Positions 8,406-17,061 of a stretch of DNA of 64,000 bases are shown one piece after another (position 1 is the stretch's first letter; each line of letters starts with the position of its first letter). The notes under the pieces are model-generated. The model had not been told where the DNA came from, did not search any database, and saw nothing but the letters and a program-made list of their open reading frames with translations. Position numbers and translations under genes: made by a program. Source of the DNA: CBDBZX01 sp965213645 (GTDB lineage Bacteria > Deinococcota > Deinococci > Deinococcales > Trueperaceae); NCBI GenBank assembly GCA_965213645.1, contig CBDBZX010000002.1:1612001-1676000 (forward strand), read 5' to 3'.

Positions 8406-8924
8406 GTGCGCTCCCTATTCGTCCTACTGCTCCTGGCGCTACCCGCTTTTGCGCAAGTGGGCGAGAGCGCGCCCGACTTCGCGCTCTTAGGCCGCGAGGG
8501 TCAGAAGGTCACGCTCGCCGAGCTGTCTGGCACGCCCACCGTTCTCAACTTCTGGGCGACGTGGTGCTTGCCCTGTTTGGAGGAGTTGCCTATCTTTCAA
8601 AAGGCGAGCGAGGCGCTGGGCGAAGAAGCTACCTTTCTGCTCGTCAACAATGGCGAAGACGCGCAGACGGCGGCGGCGTATCTGGAGGAGCAGGGGATCA
8701 CACTCTTGAGCGGGTTAGAGCCCACCCGCCGCCAACGTGCCGAGTTGGGGCTCGACGCTACCACCGACGTTTTGCGCCGCTACCGGGTGTTCGGAATGCC
8801 AACGACGTTCTTTATCGACGAAGAGGGCGTCATTCAGAGCGTTAAACCGGGACCGCTCTCAGCCTCGGACCTCTCTCGGCGGCTCGCTGAGCTAGGCGTA
8901 TCGTGGCAGCCTTCAGAAAAATGA
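8406..8924 (+). CDS. TlpA/ResA-type membrane-targeted thioredoxin
   Basis: 172-residue secreted thioredoxin-fold protein: signal peptide in the first 17 residues, VGESAPDFALLG, then the redox site NFWATWCLPCLEELP and a cis-proline GMPTTFFIDEEG. TlpA/ResA-type proteins reduce cysteines outside the membrane. GTG start 6 nt after the permease stop, so it is almost certainly co-transcribed with it; its likely client in this locus is the CPFC protein at 4902. Confidence 0.88.
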   Translation: MRSLFVLLLLALPAFAQVGESAPDFALLGREGQKVTLAELSGTPTVLNFWATWCLPCLEELPIFQKASEALGEEATFLLVNNGEDAQTAAAYLEEQGITLLSGLEPTRRQRAELGLDATTDVLRRYRVFGMPTTFFIDEEGVIQSVKPGPLSASDLSRRLAELGVSWQPSEK

Positions 8925-8987
8925 GTTGCCGCTGCTTACCAATCTCCCCGCGTAAGTGGATTGCGTCAGCACCTTTGTCAGAAGACG

Positions 8988-9035
8988 GGGTATGAGTTAA
9001 AGGTAGCATTTCAAGTCTCTACCATCCTCATACCC
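8988..9035. terminator. Nested hairpin between convergent genes
   Basis: GGGTATGAG pairs with CTCATACCC and, inside it, GGTAG pairs with CTACC. The structure lies between the thioredoxin gene and the convergent thiolase and overlaps the thiolase stop. No long T-run, so termination is only a suggestion. Confidence 0.3.
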
Positions 9036-10305
9036 GCTCGATCAAGGTCGCTTCGCCCTGGCCCACACCGACGCACAAGGTGGCGAGCCCGTACCTCATC
9101 CCTTGTCCCGCTTCGGCGCGGCGCTGCATCTCATGAAGCAGGGTTGTGAGGATGCGTGCGCCCGAGCAGCCCAAGGGGTGGCCTAGCGCGATAGCTCCCC
9201 CGTTGACGTTGGTGATGTCTTCACTGAGCTTGAGTTCACGTAGCGCAGCGATAGCTTGAGCGGCAAAGGCTTCGTTGAGTTCGGCTAGGTCGATATCGTC
9301 AACCCTGAGGTCGTAGCGCTTCAAGAGCTTGCGCGTTGCGTGAACCGGTCCTAAACCCATCACCCTCGGGTCCACACCTGCCGCCGCCGAGCCGACCCAT
9401 CTGGCCAGAGGTTTGAGCCCTAGTTCAGCCGCCTTAGCTTGGGACATGAGGACGAGGGCGCACGCACCGTCGTTGAGGCCGCTCGAGTTCCCCGCCGTCA
9501 CACTGCCCCCTGCGCGAAAGGCAGGTCGCAGTGTGCTGAGTTTCTCCAAACTCGTCGTCACCTCATACTTTTCTGCGCCGTTCTCTGTTTTCCTGTAAAA
9601 AGGATGCTCGTCCGCGCCGAAGAGGATAGGCTCACCTTTGCGCTGAGGAATCTCTACGGGAACGAGTTGCGCGTCGAAGTAGCCTTTATTCATGGCGTTC
9701 ACGGCTCGTTCTTGACTCTGCAACGCGAAGGCGTCTTGGTCGGCCCTGGTGATTTCACCCCCGGCAAGCTCGCCTGCGCAGCTCAGCGCCACCACGTTTT
9801 CAGCAGTTTCGCCCATCGCTTCTAAGGGATAACGCGCCGCCATTTTAGGGTTCGGGTAGCGCCAGCCGAGCGTGGTGTCCCAAGCGGTCACGTTGCCCGA
9901 AGGTCCAAACCCGGTAGGATTTTTAGGAACGGAGTAAGGTGCACGGGTCATGCTCTCGACGCCGCCTGCTACGTAGACCTCACCCTCACCACACTTGATC
10001 GCCCTAGCCGCTTGATTGACCGCGTTGAGCCCACTCGCGCAGAGACGGTTCACCGTGACGCCGCCGACCTGTTCGGGGAGTCCGGCGAGTAAAAGTGCCA
10101 TCCGCGCTACGTTGCGGTTGTCTTCGCCCGCTCCGTTAGCGCAGCCCAGGTAAACCTCTTCGATGAGCGTGGGGTCCACATTTGAACGTGCGACTGCCTC
10201 TTTGATGACTAAACCTGCTAAATCGTCGGGGCGAACTTGCGAAAGTGCGCCGCGTATCTTGCCGATAGGTGTTCTGACTGCGCTGACGATAACGACGTCT
10301 TGCAT
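9028..10305 (-). CDS. Acetyl-CoA acyltransferase (thiolase)
   Basis: 425 residues, a degradative-type thiolase II. Seen: N-terminal VIVSAVRTPIGK, acylated cysteine in VNRLCASGLNAV, GGVESMTRAPY, the GHPLGCSGARI histidine segment and the second catalytic cysteine in TLCVGVGQGEA. It would cleave or form 3-oxoacyl-CoA; the motif set fits PcaF/FadA-like enzymes, and no neighbouring beta-oxidation gene narrows it further. ATG start is 7 nt from a perfect TATAAT (10313-10318) with no ribosome binding site, so the mRNA is predicted leaderless. Confidence 0.93.
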   Translation of the reverse strand: MQDVVIVSAVRTPIGKIRGALSQVRPDDLAGLVIKEAVARSNVDPTLIEEVYLGCANGAGEDNRNVARMALLLAGLPEQVGGVTVNRLCASGLNAVNQAARAIKCGEGEVYVAGGVESMTRAPYSVPKNPTGFGPSGNVTAWDTTLGWRYPNPKMAARYPLEAMGETAENVVALSCAGELAGGEITRADQDAFALQSQERAVNAMNKGYFDAQLVPVEIPQRKGEPILFGADEHPFYRKTENGAEKYEVTTSLEKLSTLRPAFRAGGSVTAGNSSGLNDGACALVLMSQAKAAELGLKPLARWVGSAAAGVDPRVMGLGPVHATRKLLKRYDLRVDDIDLAELNEAFAAQAIAALRELKLSEDITNVNGGAIALGHPLGCSGARILTTLLHEMQRRAEAGQGMRYGLATLCVGVGQGEATLIERV

Positions 10306-10312
10306 AGTTCGT

Positions 10313-10318
10313 ATTATA
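10313..10318 (-). promoter_or_regulatory. -10 element of leaderless thiolase transcript
   Basis: Perfect TATAAT on the minus strand, 7 nt from the thiolase ATG. Confidence 0.65.
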
Positions 10319-10516
10319 GCCGAGATTAGCGAGCTGCCCAGGTCTTGAAAGCAGTTTGGGCGTCGTTACAGCGACCAAGACCCGCTCGTAAAGGATTTAC
10401 AAAACGCACCGGCGACCCCTCAAAGTTTTTCCGCACCGACCCCGAGGCTAAAAATAGCTGCGCTATTCGTGAATTGATTACCCTCGAACCGCTTCGTTGT
10501 GAGAACCGGACCTTTT

Positions 10517-10596
10517 CGGAATAATTATGATTCACGTGTAGGACGCATCTTTTCCCAATTCCAACCTTGACACTCGGGATTAAATCTGCCAAGATA
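10517..10596 (+). promoter_or_regulatory. Iron-uptake promoter A: shared 22-bp element plus TTGACACTCG promoter
   Basis: Element at 10517-10538 (CGGAA, 3 nt, TTATGA, 1 nt, TCACGTG) matches 18 of 22 bases of the element at 17794. It is followed 28 bp later by TTGACA (10567-10572) and, 18 bp on, a weak -10 (10591-10596). Positions 10519-10533 also form a near-perfect 7-1-7 palindrome (GAATAAT/ATGATTC), the usual geometry of Fur-family operators. It precedes the Fur-like regulator and the substrate-binding-protein cluster. Confidence 0.6.
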
Positions 10597-10674
10597 CATT
10601 CATTCCCGAGTAAAAAGCTCGGGTTTTATGAGTACACGACCGCTGGCCGGCCATGAGGTGCGAAGGAGGGACCG

Positions 10675-10965
10675 ATGGGATTTATCAATCGCACTGCCGT
10701 GCGACGCTACTACTTCATTGTCAAGCGCCGCTGCTGTCGCCACGTTGCGCAGCGTCGCTTAGCGGTGGCAACTTTCGCGCTGTACGCAAGAAGTCATCTG
10801 TTGTTCGGTATGACCAGTTTCACCCTCAGCCTCCTATTTCTTGGCTTTTTCACCCCTACACCTGCCCTCAGCGCCTATTTAATCTCCGTTGTGATTTCGG
10901 CGAGCTGTGTCACCGTCGTGAGCCTTGCAAGAAAAACGGAGCGGCGTGCGAGCACGAAAGCGTGA
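10675..10965 (+). CDS. Small membrane protein of unknown function
   Basis: 96 residues with a strong AAGGAGG site six bases before the ATG. The N-terminal half is basic and Cys/Arg-rich; residues ~43-85 form two hydrophobic segments (LLFGMTSFTLSLLFLGFF and LSAYLISVVISASCVTVV). The stop codon overlaps the GTG start of the Fur-family gene. I do not recognise a family. The good ribosome site and coupling argue it is translated; it may be only a leader for the regulator. Confidence 0.5.
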   Translation: MGFINRTAVRRYYFIVKRRCCRHVAQRRLAVATFALYARSHLLFGMTSFTLSLLFLGFFTPTPALSAYLISVVISASCVTVVSLARKTERRASTKA

Positions 10966-11352
10966 AAGAAAGCCGTAACCGGCGGCTCATTTTGGGGCTG
11001 CTCGAGACAGAGCAGGGTCATCTGAGCGCCACGACAGTTCACCATCAACTCGCCCTGAAAGGTCACAAGCTGGCCCTCTCGACGACGTACAGCAACCTGG
11101 ACGCGCTGAGCACGGGCCGGAACTATCGGCGAGGTCTATAGCACCCAAGGCGAAAGGCTTTTTGAACGCCGCGCCGAGCCGCACCCGCACCTGCTCTGCA
11201 AGGGATGTGGCGTGGTTCAAGACTTAGCAAGGGACGCACTTTCCGAGGCGTGTGTGCGCGACTTACACGCGCAGGCGAGCGCGTTGGGGTGGCGGTTAGG
11301 GTCCCTCCAACTGGCCCTCGTTGGGCGCTGCCCCAAGTGCCCTGCAGCGTAA
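10962..11352 (+). pseudogene. Fur-family regulator, frameshifted
   Basis: The first half (KESRNRRLILGLLE, LSATTVHHQL, TTYSNLDAL) is a Fur/PerR winged helix. After the codon for ST near 11110 the frame must shift by one base to continue as AGTIGEVYSTQGERLFERR and the zinc-binding half with CKGC and CPKC, ending at TAA 11352. Removing one G of the GGG run at about 11112-11115 restores a full ~129-residue protein. As given, translation stops at 11141. It is either a true pseudogene or a one-base assembly error. GTG start overlaps the upstream stop. It would be the natural regulator of the adjoining iron-uptake genes. Confidence 0.75.
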
Positions 11353-11380
11353 CACGCTCTCTATCTCGAAAGGATATTTC

Positions 11381-11980
11381 ATGTCCACGTCTACCCTAAA
11401 CACACCTCTTGTCCGCCACTCGAACCCAACCGTTGACCTCTTGCTGAGACGCCGCTCTGTTGTGGTGGCAAACCAGACCGAGCCAGGACCCTCGCCCGAA
11501 GACTTGGAGACCATTCTCCGCTGCGCCATCCGCGTCCCTGACCACGCCAAGCTGAGCCCCTGGCGCATCCAAGTGGTGCAGGGCGAGGCGCAAGTCAAAC
11601 TCGGTGAAGTGTGCGCCGAAGTTTACAAGAAGAGGGATCCCGACGCCAGCGCTGAGCGTTTGCAGGTCGAGCGCGAACGCCCACAACGTGCGCCCTTGCT
11701 CCTCATCGTCAGCACGAAAATCGAGTCCGAGCGCATTCCGCGTTGGGAACAGATTCTGTCCGGTGGTGCACTCTGCCAGAACATCCTCGTTGCAGCAACC
11801 GCCCTCGGCTACGCTTCGCAGTGGCTCTCAGAATGGGTGAACTACGACGCGGACGTTAAAGCGCATTTGGGCGTCTCCCCGGCGGATGAAATTTTGGGCT
11901 TTTTCTACCTGGGCACGGCGAGTGAGCAGCCCAAAGAGCGACCTAGACCCGAGTTAGAAGAGGTTGTGAGCTATTTATGA
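11381..11980 (+). CDS. Nitroreductase family protein
   Basis: 199 residues, FMN-binding nitroreductase fold: VDLLLRRRSVVVANQTEPGPS at the N-terminus, RVPDHAKLSPWRIQVV (FMN phosphate/ring contact), and a late GALCQNILVAATALGYASQWLSEW. Such proteins reduce flavins, quinones or nitro compounds. An AAAGGA site precedes ATG 11381; the longer open frame to 11321 would overlap the regulator's zinc site and is not used. In this iron locus a flavin or ferric reductase role is possible but is only inferred from context. Confidence 0.88.
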   Translation: MSTSTLNTPLVRHSNPTVDLLLRRRSVVVANQTEPGPSPEDLETILRCAIRVPDHAKLSPWRIQVVQGEAQVKLGEVCAEVYKKRDPDASAERLQVERERPQRAPLLLIVSTKIESERIPRWEQILSGGALCQNILVAATALGYASQWLSEWVNYDADVKAHLGVSPADEILGFFYLGTASEQPKERPRPELEEVVSYL

Positions 11981-12003
11981 ACTTACGCTCGAGCGGAATA
12001 CCG

Positions 12004-13017
12004 ATGAAATACCGGCTCGTATTACTGTTGTGTTTCGTCATGTTGAATTTTAGTTACGCTCAAGACTGTGAAGCTGGCTTCCGCCTTATAACGGACGCCT
12101 CTGAACCCGTTTGCATCCCCGAAAATCCTGAGCGCGTCGTAGCGCTGGATGAGGGAACCATGACCGACTTATTAGCACTCGGCGTCCAACCGGTGGCTGT
12201 TATGGATTGGGGCGACCGCGATTTCGCGCAGTATTTGCGGCTCGAGCCTGGAGAGATTAAAAGTGTCGGCACCTCTGAAGGTCCAAACTACGAAGCTATG
12301 CTCAGCCTAAACCCCGACCTTATTGTAGGACGAGGGGACGACCTACAGTCGTTTAGCGGCAACGCTCTAGAGAGCCTGCAAGCTGTCGCGCCCACCGTGC
12401 TTAGTGAGACCGCTGAAGATGACTTCTGGAAAAGTCACTTTCAGTTTTTAGGTGATGTTTTTGACAAAGAAGCCGAAGCGGAAGCGTTACCGAACAGCTA
12501 TGAAACGCGCTTGGAGGAGTTTTACGAGGCTTACGAGGCGAAAGGTGAAGACGCCACCATCGCCATCATCCGCAGCCGCGCGGACGCTTTCAACGTCTAC
12601 GCCAACGACTCGTTCATCTCGGAGCTAGTGAAGTCGGCGGGGCTCGAGATGCCAGACGCGCTCACCGGGCTCGAGGCGTACGCCCCTATTTCCTTAGAGG
12701 AAATCGACCTGCTCTCCTCGGACTACCTCTTTGTGATGGCGCGAGACGAGGACGAAGCCGAAGCCTTTTTAGATGCGCGAGAGGGTCCGCTTTGGCAGTT
12801 TTTACCCGCTGTGGAGCAAGATCAGACGTATCAGGTCAATTGGAGCGTGTGGGTGGCGGGCTGGAACGTGGCGGGCGCACATCTGGTCATCGACGACCTC
12901 TTTTACTACCTGCTGGATGGCGCAAGCTCGCCCACACCTAAGCCAGACCCCATTCAAAACCTCATCAGTGAAGGTTACGGACCCGAGTACGACGTGCAGA
13001 GATTTTCAGGCAATTGA
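12004..13017 (+). CDS. Siderophore-iron ABC transporter substrate-binding protein 1
   Basis: 337 residues, class III (FepB/BtuF/TroA-like) binding protein with signal peptide (MKYRLVLLLCFVMLNFSYAQ). The mature start has a Cys pair (DCEAGFRL ... VCIPENPERV), then VVALDEGTMTDLLALGVQPVAV, the standard first-lobe pattern, and a second lobe from VYANDSFISELVKSAGL. The ATG at 12004 is chosen because it gives a proper signal peptide; an earlier ATG at 11977 overlaps the nitroreductase stop. First of four consecutive paralogues. Confidence 0.9.
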   Translation: MKYRLVLLLCFVMLNFSYAQDCEAGFRLITDASEPVCIPENPERVVALDEGTMTDLLALGVQPVAVMDWGDRDFAQYLRLEPGEIKSVGTSEGPNYEAMLSLNPDLIVGRGDDLQSFSGNALESLQAVAPTVLSETAEDDFWKSHFQFLGDVFDKEAEAEALPNSYETRLEEFYEAYEAKGEDATIAIIRSRADAFNVYANDSFISELVKSAGLEMPDALTGLEAYAPISLEEIDLLSSDYLFVMARDEDEAEAFLDAREGPLWQFLPAVEQDQTYQVNWSVWVAGWNVAGAHLVIDDLFYYLLDGASSPTPKPDPIQNLISEGYGPEYDVQRFSGN

Positions 13018-13028
13018 AGGGGGAAAAG

Positions 13029-14048
13029 ATGAAGAAACTTGTGGTTTTACTCGGTCTCGTTGTTCTTAGTTTCGGATATGCGCAGGAGTGCGAGGACGGC
13101 TTTCGCCTCGTTCAACACGACCTCGGCGAGACGTGTATACCCGAGAATCCTCAGCGCATCGCAACGGACAACCTGGACACGCTCGGGCTGATGCTGGCGC
13201 TCGGTATAGAGCCCGCCGGTCACCCACACGCCCTCATTGACGCTTTGGTCAGCACCGCGCCCGAGTTGGCGGAACTCGGACAGCGATTCAACGCGAACGC
13301 TGTTGACATCGGCTCCCCCATGAACGCCGAAGCGGTGCTGCTAGCAGACCCGGACCTCATCCTTGTTGAGAACAGTGAGACCATAGACCAACTTCAGGAG
13401 ATCGCGCCGGTTGTGGCGTACGACGTCTATGCGAACATCCAGGAGACGCGGGAGATGAACTGGTACGACCCGATGATGTTCTGGGCGGACGTCTTAAACG
13501 TCACAGACGACGCTGAAATCCAACGTGACATCGTAGAAAGCCGCTTGGCGACCCTATCCGACCTCACGGGCGACACGACCGTCTCCATTATTCACATGAA
13601 CAACGCTGCCGGGACCTTGTTAGCGGGCTCGCCGATGTGGGTCTATGAGCAGCTTGCCCGCGCCGCCGGGCTAGAGCGCCCCGAGCGCCAGACGCTCACG
13701 CTGGCTGAGCACGAGGCGCGTTACGACACAGCGTGGTGGGGTAACTACAGCTTAGAGGAGTTAGACACCGTAGACGCCGACGTTCTTATCATGACCACGA
13801 GCCGAGGTGACCCAGAGGCTGAGCAAGAGGTGGCTGCGTTCACTGAACGACTCGAGACCAATCCTCTTTGGTCCTCCTTGAGCGCGGTTCAAGAGGGTGA
13901 GTTTTACCAGGTGAACTACTCGCAGTGGATCAGCTTCGACTTCGCCTCGGTCAACCGCACAGTCGATGACCTCTTCCGCTATGTCGCGGGTGTAGACCCA
14001 CAAGAGGTCTCGCCCAACCCTTTCCTTACCGGAGACACCTACAACTAA
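13029..14048 (+). CDS. Siderophore-iron ABC transporter substrate-binding protein 2
   Basis: 339 residues, same architecture as its upstream neighbour: signal peptide (MKKLVVLLGLVVLSFGYAQ), Cys pair (ECEDGFRLV ... TCIPENPQRI), then LDTLGLMLALGIEPAG. The ligand-binding interior differs strongly from copy 1, so the two probably accept different ferric chelates. AGGGGG five bases before ATG 13029. Gap to copy 1 is 11 nt. Confidence 0.9.
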   Translation: MKKLVVLLGLVVLSFGYAQECEDGFRLVQHDLGETCIPENPQRIATDNLDTLGLMLALGIEPAGHPHALIDALVSTAPELAELGQRFNANAVDIGSPMNAEAVLLADPDLILVENSETIDQLQEIAPVVAYDVYANIQETREMNWYDPMMFWADVLNVTDDAEIQRDIVESRLATLSDLTGDTTVSIIHMNNAAGTLLAGSPMWVYEQLARAAGLERPERQTLTLAEHEARYDTAWWGNYSLEELDTVDADVLIMTTSRGDPEAEQEVAAFTERLETNPLWSSLSAVQEGEFYQVNYSQWISFDFASVNRTVDDLFRYVAGVDPQEVSPNPFLTGDTYN

Positions 14049-14125
14049 ATTTGTGTGTAGCCCATCCGCACGGGCGGTTTTCATCCCCATTCCCCCTTCC
14101 TCATCCCCACAGAACGGAGAAACCC

Positions 14126-15082
14126 GTGAAACGCACCATCCTCCTCGCTTTATTCCTCACCCTCTTCACCCTCTCCTACGCTCAAGACTGCTCAGAGAAT
14201 CAAACCCTCTTCGAAAGCGACACCATCGCTGGCGGCTCCGTCTGCGTGCCCGAAAACCCGCAGCGCGTCGTCGTCCTAGACCCCTTCTACAACTTGCAGA
14301 TGGGCTTAGAACTTGGCTTATCTATCGTCGGCTCCGCCACCTCCGGTTCCGAGTTCCCAGCGGCAGTCACGGACGAGCAGGTTGCAAATCTCACCGACAT
14401 CGGGCAGTTCGACACGCCCAACTTGGAGACCATCACCCAACTGGGTCCCGACCTCATCTTGGGGGACGCCTTCACGCATGGAAGCGCTCAGGAACAGTTC
14501 AGCGCCATCGCGCCAACCGTCCTCGTGGACACACCCGATTGGAAAGCGTACTTCAGGACGATTGCGGGGGCGACGGGGACGCAGGAGCAGGCTGAGGCGG
14601 CGCTCGTAGAGTATAACGAGAGAACCCAAACCATCCGCCAGAATTTACGCGACGACACCCTCTCCTTCGTGCGCATGATTCCGGGCGGCTTTCAGGTCTA
14701 CGTGGAGGGTCCGAGCGCCTACGCGCCGTTTAGCGTCTTGACGGATGCGGGCGTCGAACGTCCCCCGTTCGAGACCGCCGAGGACGATACCGTCTTGAAG
14801 CGCTCCGACTGGGAAGGCTTGACGAATTTGGAGGGCGACGTGCTCTTCTACGTCGTCGGGGGCGGGCACGATTCCCCGGAGGGGCAAGACCTGGAAGAGG
14901 AAGTGACCTCAAACCCTATCTGGCAGCGGCTCCCGGCGGTGCAGGCGGGCGACGCCCACCGCGTCAGCGCCGAACATTGGATGAGCTTCGGCGGCTTGGC
15001 GTCGGCGAACGCAGTGTTGGATGACGTAGAGCAGTATTTAACACAAACGAGTGGTACGACGAATCCTACAGGAGGGCAGTAA
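14126..15082 (+). CDS. Siderophore-iron ABC transporter substrate-binding protein 3
   Basis: 318 residues. GTG at 14126 (ACGGAG seven bases before it) gives the signal peptide KRTILLALFLTLFTLSYAQ; the open frame extends to 14051 but that lead is Pro/His-rich and not credible. Cys pair (DCSENQTL ... VCVPENPQRV), then the class III first lobe. Gap to copy 2 is 77 nt and its stop overlaps the start of copy 4. Confidence 0.9.
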   Translation: MKRTILLALFLTLFTLSYAQDCSENQTLFESDTIAGGSVCVPENPQRVVVLDPFYNLQMGLELGLSIVGSATSGSEFPAAVTDEQVANLTDIGQFDTPNLETITQLGPDLILGDAFTHGSAQEQFSAIAPTVLVDTPDWKAYFRTIAGATGTQEQAEAALVEYNERTQTIRQNLRDDTLSFVRMIPGGFQVYVEGPSAYAPFSVLTDAGVERPPFETAEDDTVLKRSDWEGLTNLEGDVLFYVVGGGHDSPEGQDLEEEVTSNPIWQRLPAVQAGDAHRVSAEHWMSFGGLASANAVLDDVEQYLTQTSGTTNPTGGQ

Positions 15083-16068
15083 TGACAAAAAAAGACGTTC
15101 TACGCAGAATTTTACGCAAAAGAGGCGTGAGGGGTTTCTCGAGCCTCCTCCTCCTCACGCTGCTGAGTAGCGCGTTCGCCCAGTTCCCCATCACGGTTGA
15201 ACACAAATTCGGCGAGACAACCCTCGGAGACAGACCTAAGCGCGTCGTCGCACTCGGCTACACCGAGCAAGACACGCTCTTCGCGCTAGGCGCCCGACCC
15301 GTGGCGGTGCGCTACTTCTTCGGCGACGAGAATAGTGCGGTGTTCCCCTGGGCAGAGGCGGCAGCGAACGGCGCAGAGCCGCAAGTCCTCAACATGCCCT
15401 ACGGCAGCCTCAACTACGAGGCGATTTTAGCCTTGCAGCCCGACCTCATCACGGCGGTAGACGCAGGCATCACCCAAGAGGAGTACGACACGCTCTCGCA
15501 GATTGCCCCCACACTCGCGCAGCCCGGCGAATACATCGACTTCGGCACGCCTTGGCAGGAACGGGTGCGGCTCATCGGGCGGGCGCTCGGCGAAAGCGAG
15601 CGGGCGGAGGAACTGGTGGCGGACCTCGAGGCTAGGTTCGAAGAGGTCAGAGCCGCCCACCCCGAGTTTGCGGACAAGAGCGTCGCCGTGACGTATCAGA
15701 ACAGTAGCGGCGGGTACGGCTTTTATACGGCGCAGGACTCGAGGGCGCAGTTCTTTGAGAACCTGGGCTTCGTCGTGCCCGAAGAGCTTGTGGAGGTGGC
15801 GGGCGAGAGCTTCTACGCCGACCTGAGCGAGGAGCGCCTAAACCTCTTGGACCGAGACTTACTCGCCTTTTTAGACGTGCCTTTTGCCGAGGAGGGCACG
15901 CCGCCTTTGGAGGAGAACCCGCTCTTGTCGCAGCTTAGCGCGGTGCAAGAGGGGCGCGTGCTGAACGTCACGGGGCAAGAGGTGGACGCTTTGCAGTTCG
16001 GCACGGTCTTGAGCTTGGACTACCTCTTGGAGAACCTCGTTCCTGAGATTGCCGCAGCGGTGGAGTGA
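15082..16068 (+). CDS. Siderophore-iron ABC transporter substrate-binding protein 4
   Basis: 328 residues. Signal segment GFSSLLLLTLLSSAFAQ follows an unusually long basic N-region (MTKKDVLRRILRKRGVR). It lacks the Cys pair seen in copies 1-3 and starts FPITVEHKFGETTLGDRPKRVVALGYTEQDTLFALGARPVAV, closest to the iron-hydroxamate/catecholate FecB-like group. TAATG overlap with copy 3. Confidence 0.92.
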   Translation: MTKKDVLRRILRKRGVRGFSSLLLLTLLSSAFAQFPITVEHKFGETTLGDRPKRVVALGYTEQDTLFALGARPVAVRYFFGDENSAVFPWAEAAANGAEPQVLNMPYGSLNYEAILALQPDLITAVDAGITQEEYDTLSQIAPTLAQPGEYIDFGTPWQERVRLIGRALGESERAEELVADLEARFEEVRAAHPEFADKSVAVTYQNSSGGYGFYTAQDSRAQFFENLGFVVPEELVEVAGESFYADLSEERLNLLDRDLLAFLDVPFAEEGTPPLEENPLLSQLSAVQEGRVLNVTGQEVDALQFGTVLSLDYLLENLVPEIAAAVE

Positions 16069-16069
16069 A

Positions 16070-17032
16070 ATGCAGTTCTGCTCAGAATTAGCCCTAGAAA
16101 AAGGTCTGGACCCCACCGGCTACACAACGAGCGCGAAGCGGTTTTTCGCGCTCGAGAACCCGCTCCCCTGGCCCAAAGGGATGTGGTTTGACCCCAAACA
16201 TGTGCCCGCCGCCATTCCTAAACTGTTCGAGTACTTTGGCTCGCTTTCATCTGAGGCGCAAGCCGCCCTGAGCATCCGTCCGCTGATGGTTGCACCGGAT
16301 GAGGCGTATACGCCTGAGGGGTACAGACGGTTTTGGGTGCTTGAGCAACCCAAGGGCGCGTTTGCAAACTATCAGCGCACCGAATACCTCGTCCCCGAGG
16401 AGAGGTTAAATGGCCTCATCTGGGCAGCGCTCGTAGATACCGAAACGCTACCCAACTTCGAACCCTACAGAGGCGAACCCTCTTACCGCGACCTCTTGGT
16501 CTGCACGCAGGGCGCGGTGGACGCGGCTTGTGGCAAGTTTGGCTACCGGCTCTATCAGCGAGCGCGGGAGATGGCGCAAGACAAGTCGGACGTGCGGGTG
16601 TGGCGAGCGGCGCACTTTGGCGGGCACGTGTTCGCGCCGACCGTTTTAGAATTGCCCGCCGCTCGCTGCTGGGCGTACTTGGGTATGGCGGAACTCGAGG
16701 TGTTGATGAGGTTAGAGGGTGACATTCGTGTTTTAGATAGGCACTATCGCGGCTGGGCGGGCTTAGCGAGCCCATTCTTGCAAGTCGCTGAGAAAGACTT
16801 GATGCTCAGGTTCGGCTGGACGTGGTTAGATGCGTCCAAAGCTGGAGAGGTTGTAAAAGAGGGCAACGGTTGGAAAGAGGTGAGTCTCAAAGCGAAACTC
16901 GGTGGAAAATGGCAGACGTTCGACTACCGCGTGACGCAGAGCCACGTAGTGGAGACGCCCGCAAAAACGAATGAGGCGCAACCCTCGAGCTACCCGCAGT
17001 ACCGGATGGTGGCTTTAGAGCCCGCCCGGTAG
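16070..17032 (+). CDS. Sucrase/ferredoxin-like protein, possible ferric-siderophore reductase
   Basis: 320 residues. Seen: LLVCTQGAVDAACGKFGYRLYQRAR and, 40 residues on, VWRAAHFGGHVFAPTVLELP. This Cys...Cys...HxGGHxFAP pattern is that of the Suc_Fer-like (thioredoxin-fold [2Fe-2S]) family, often found next to siderophore transport genes, where release of iron by reduction is a plausible but unproven role. ATG lies one base after the TGA of binding protein 4, so it belongs to the same transcription unit. The frame is open further up, inside that gene. Confidence 0.8.
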   Translation: MQFCSELALEKGLDPTGYTTSAKRFFALENPLPWPKGMWFDPKHVPAAIPKLFEYFGSLSSEAQAALSIRPLMVAPDEAYTPEGYRRFWVLEQPKGAFANYQRTEYLVPEERLNGLIWAALVDTETLPNFEPYRGEPSYRDLLVCTQGAVDAACGKFGYRLYQRAREMAQDKSDVRVWRAAHFGGHVFAPTVLELPAARCWAYLGMAELEVLMRLEGDIRVLDRHYRGWAGLASPFLQVAEKDLMLRFGWTWLDASKAGEVVKEGNGWKEVSLKAKLGGKWQTFDYRVTQSHVVETPAKTNEAQPSSYPQYRMVALEPAR

Positions 17033-17061
17033 ATACCCGGCTTCACTATGAACGTCTTTCG

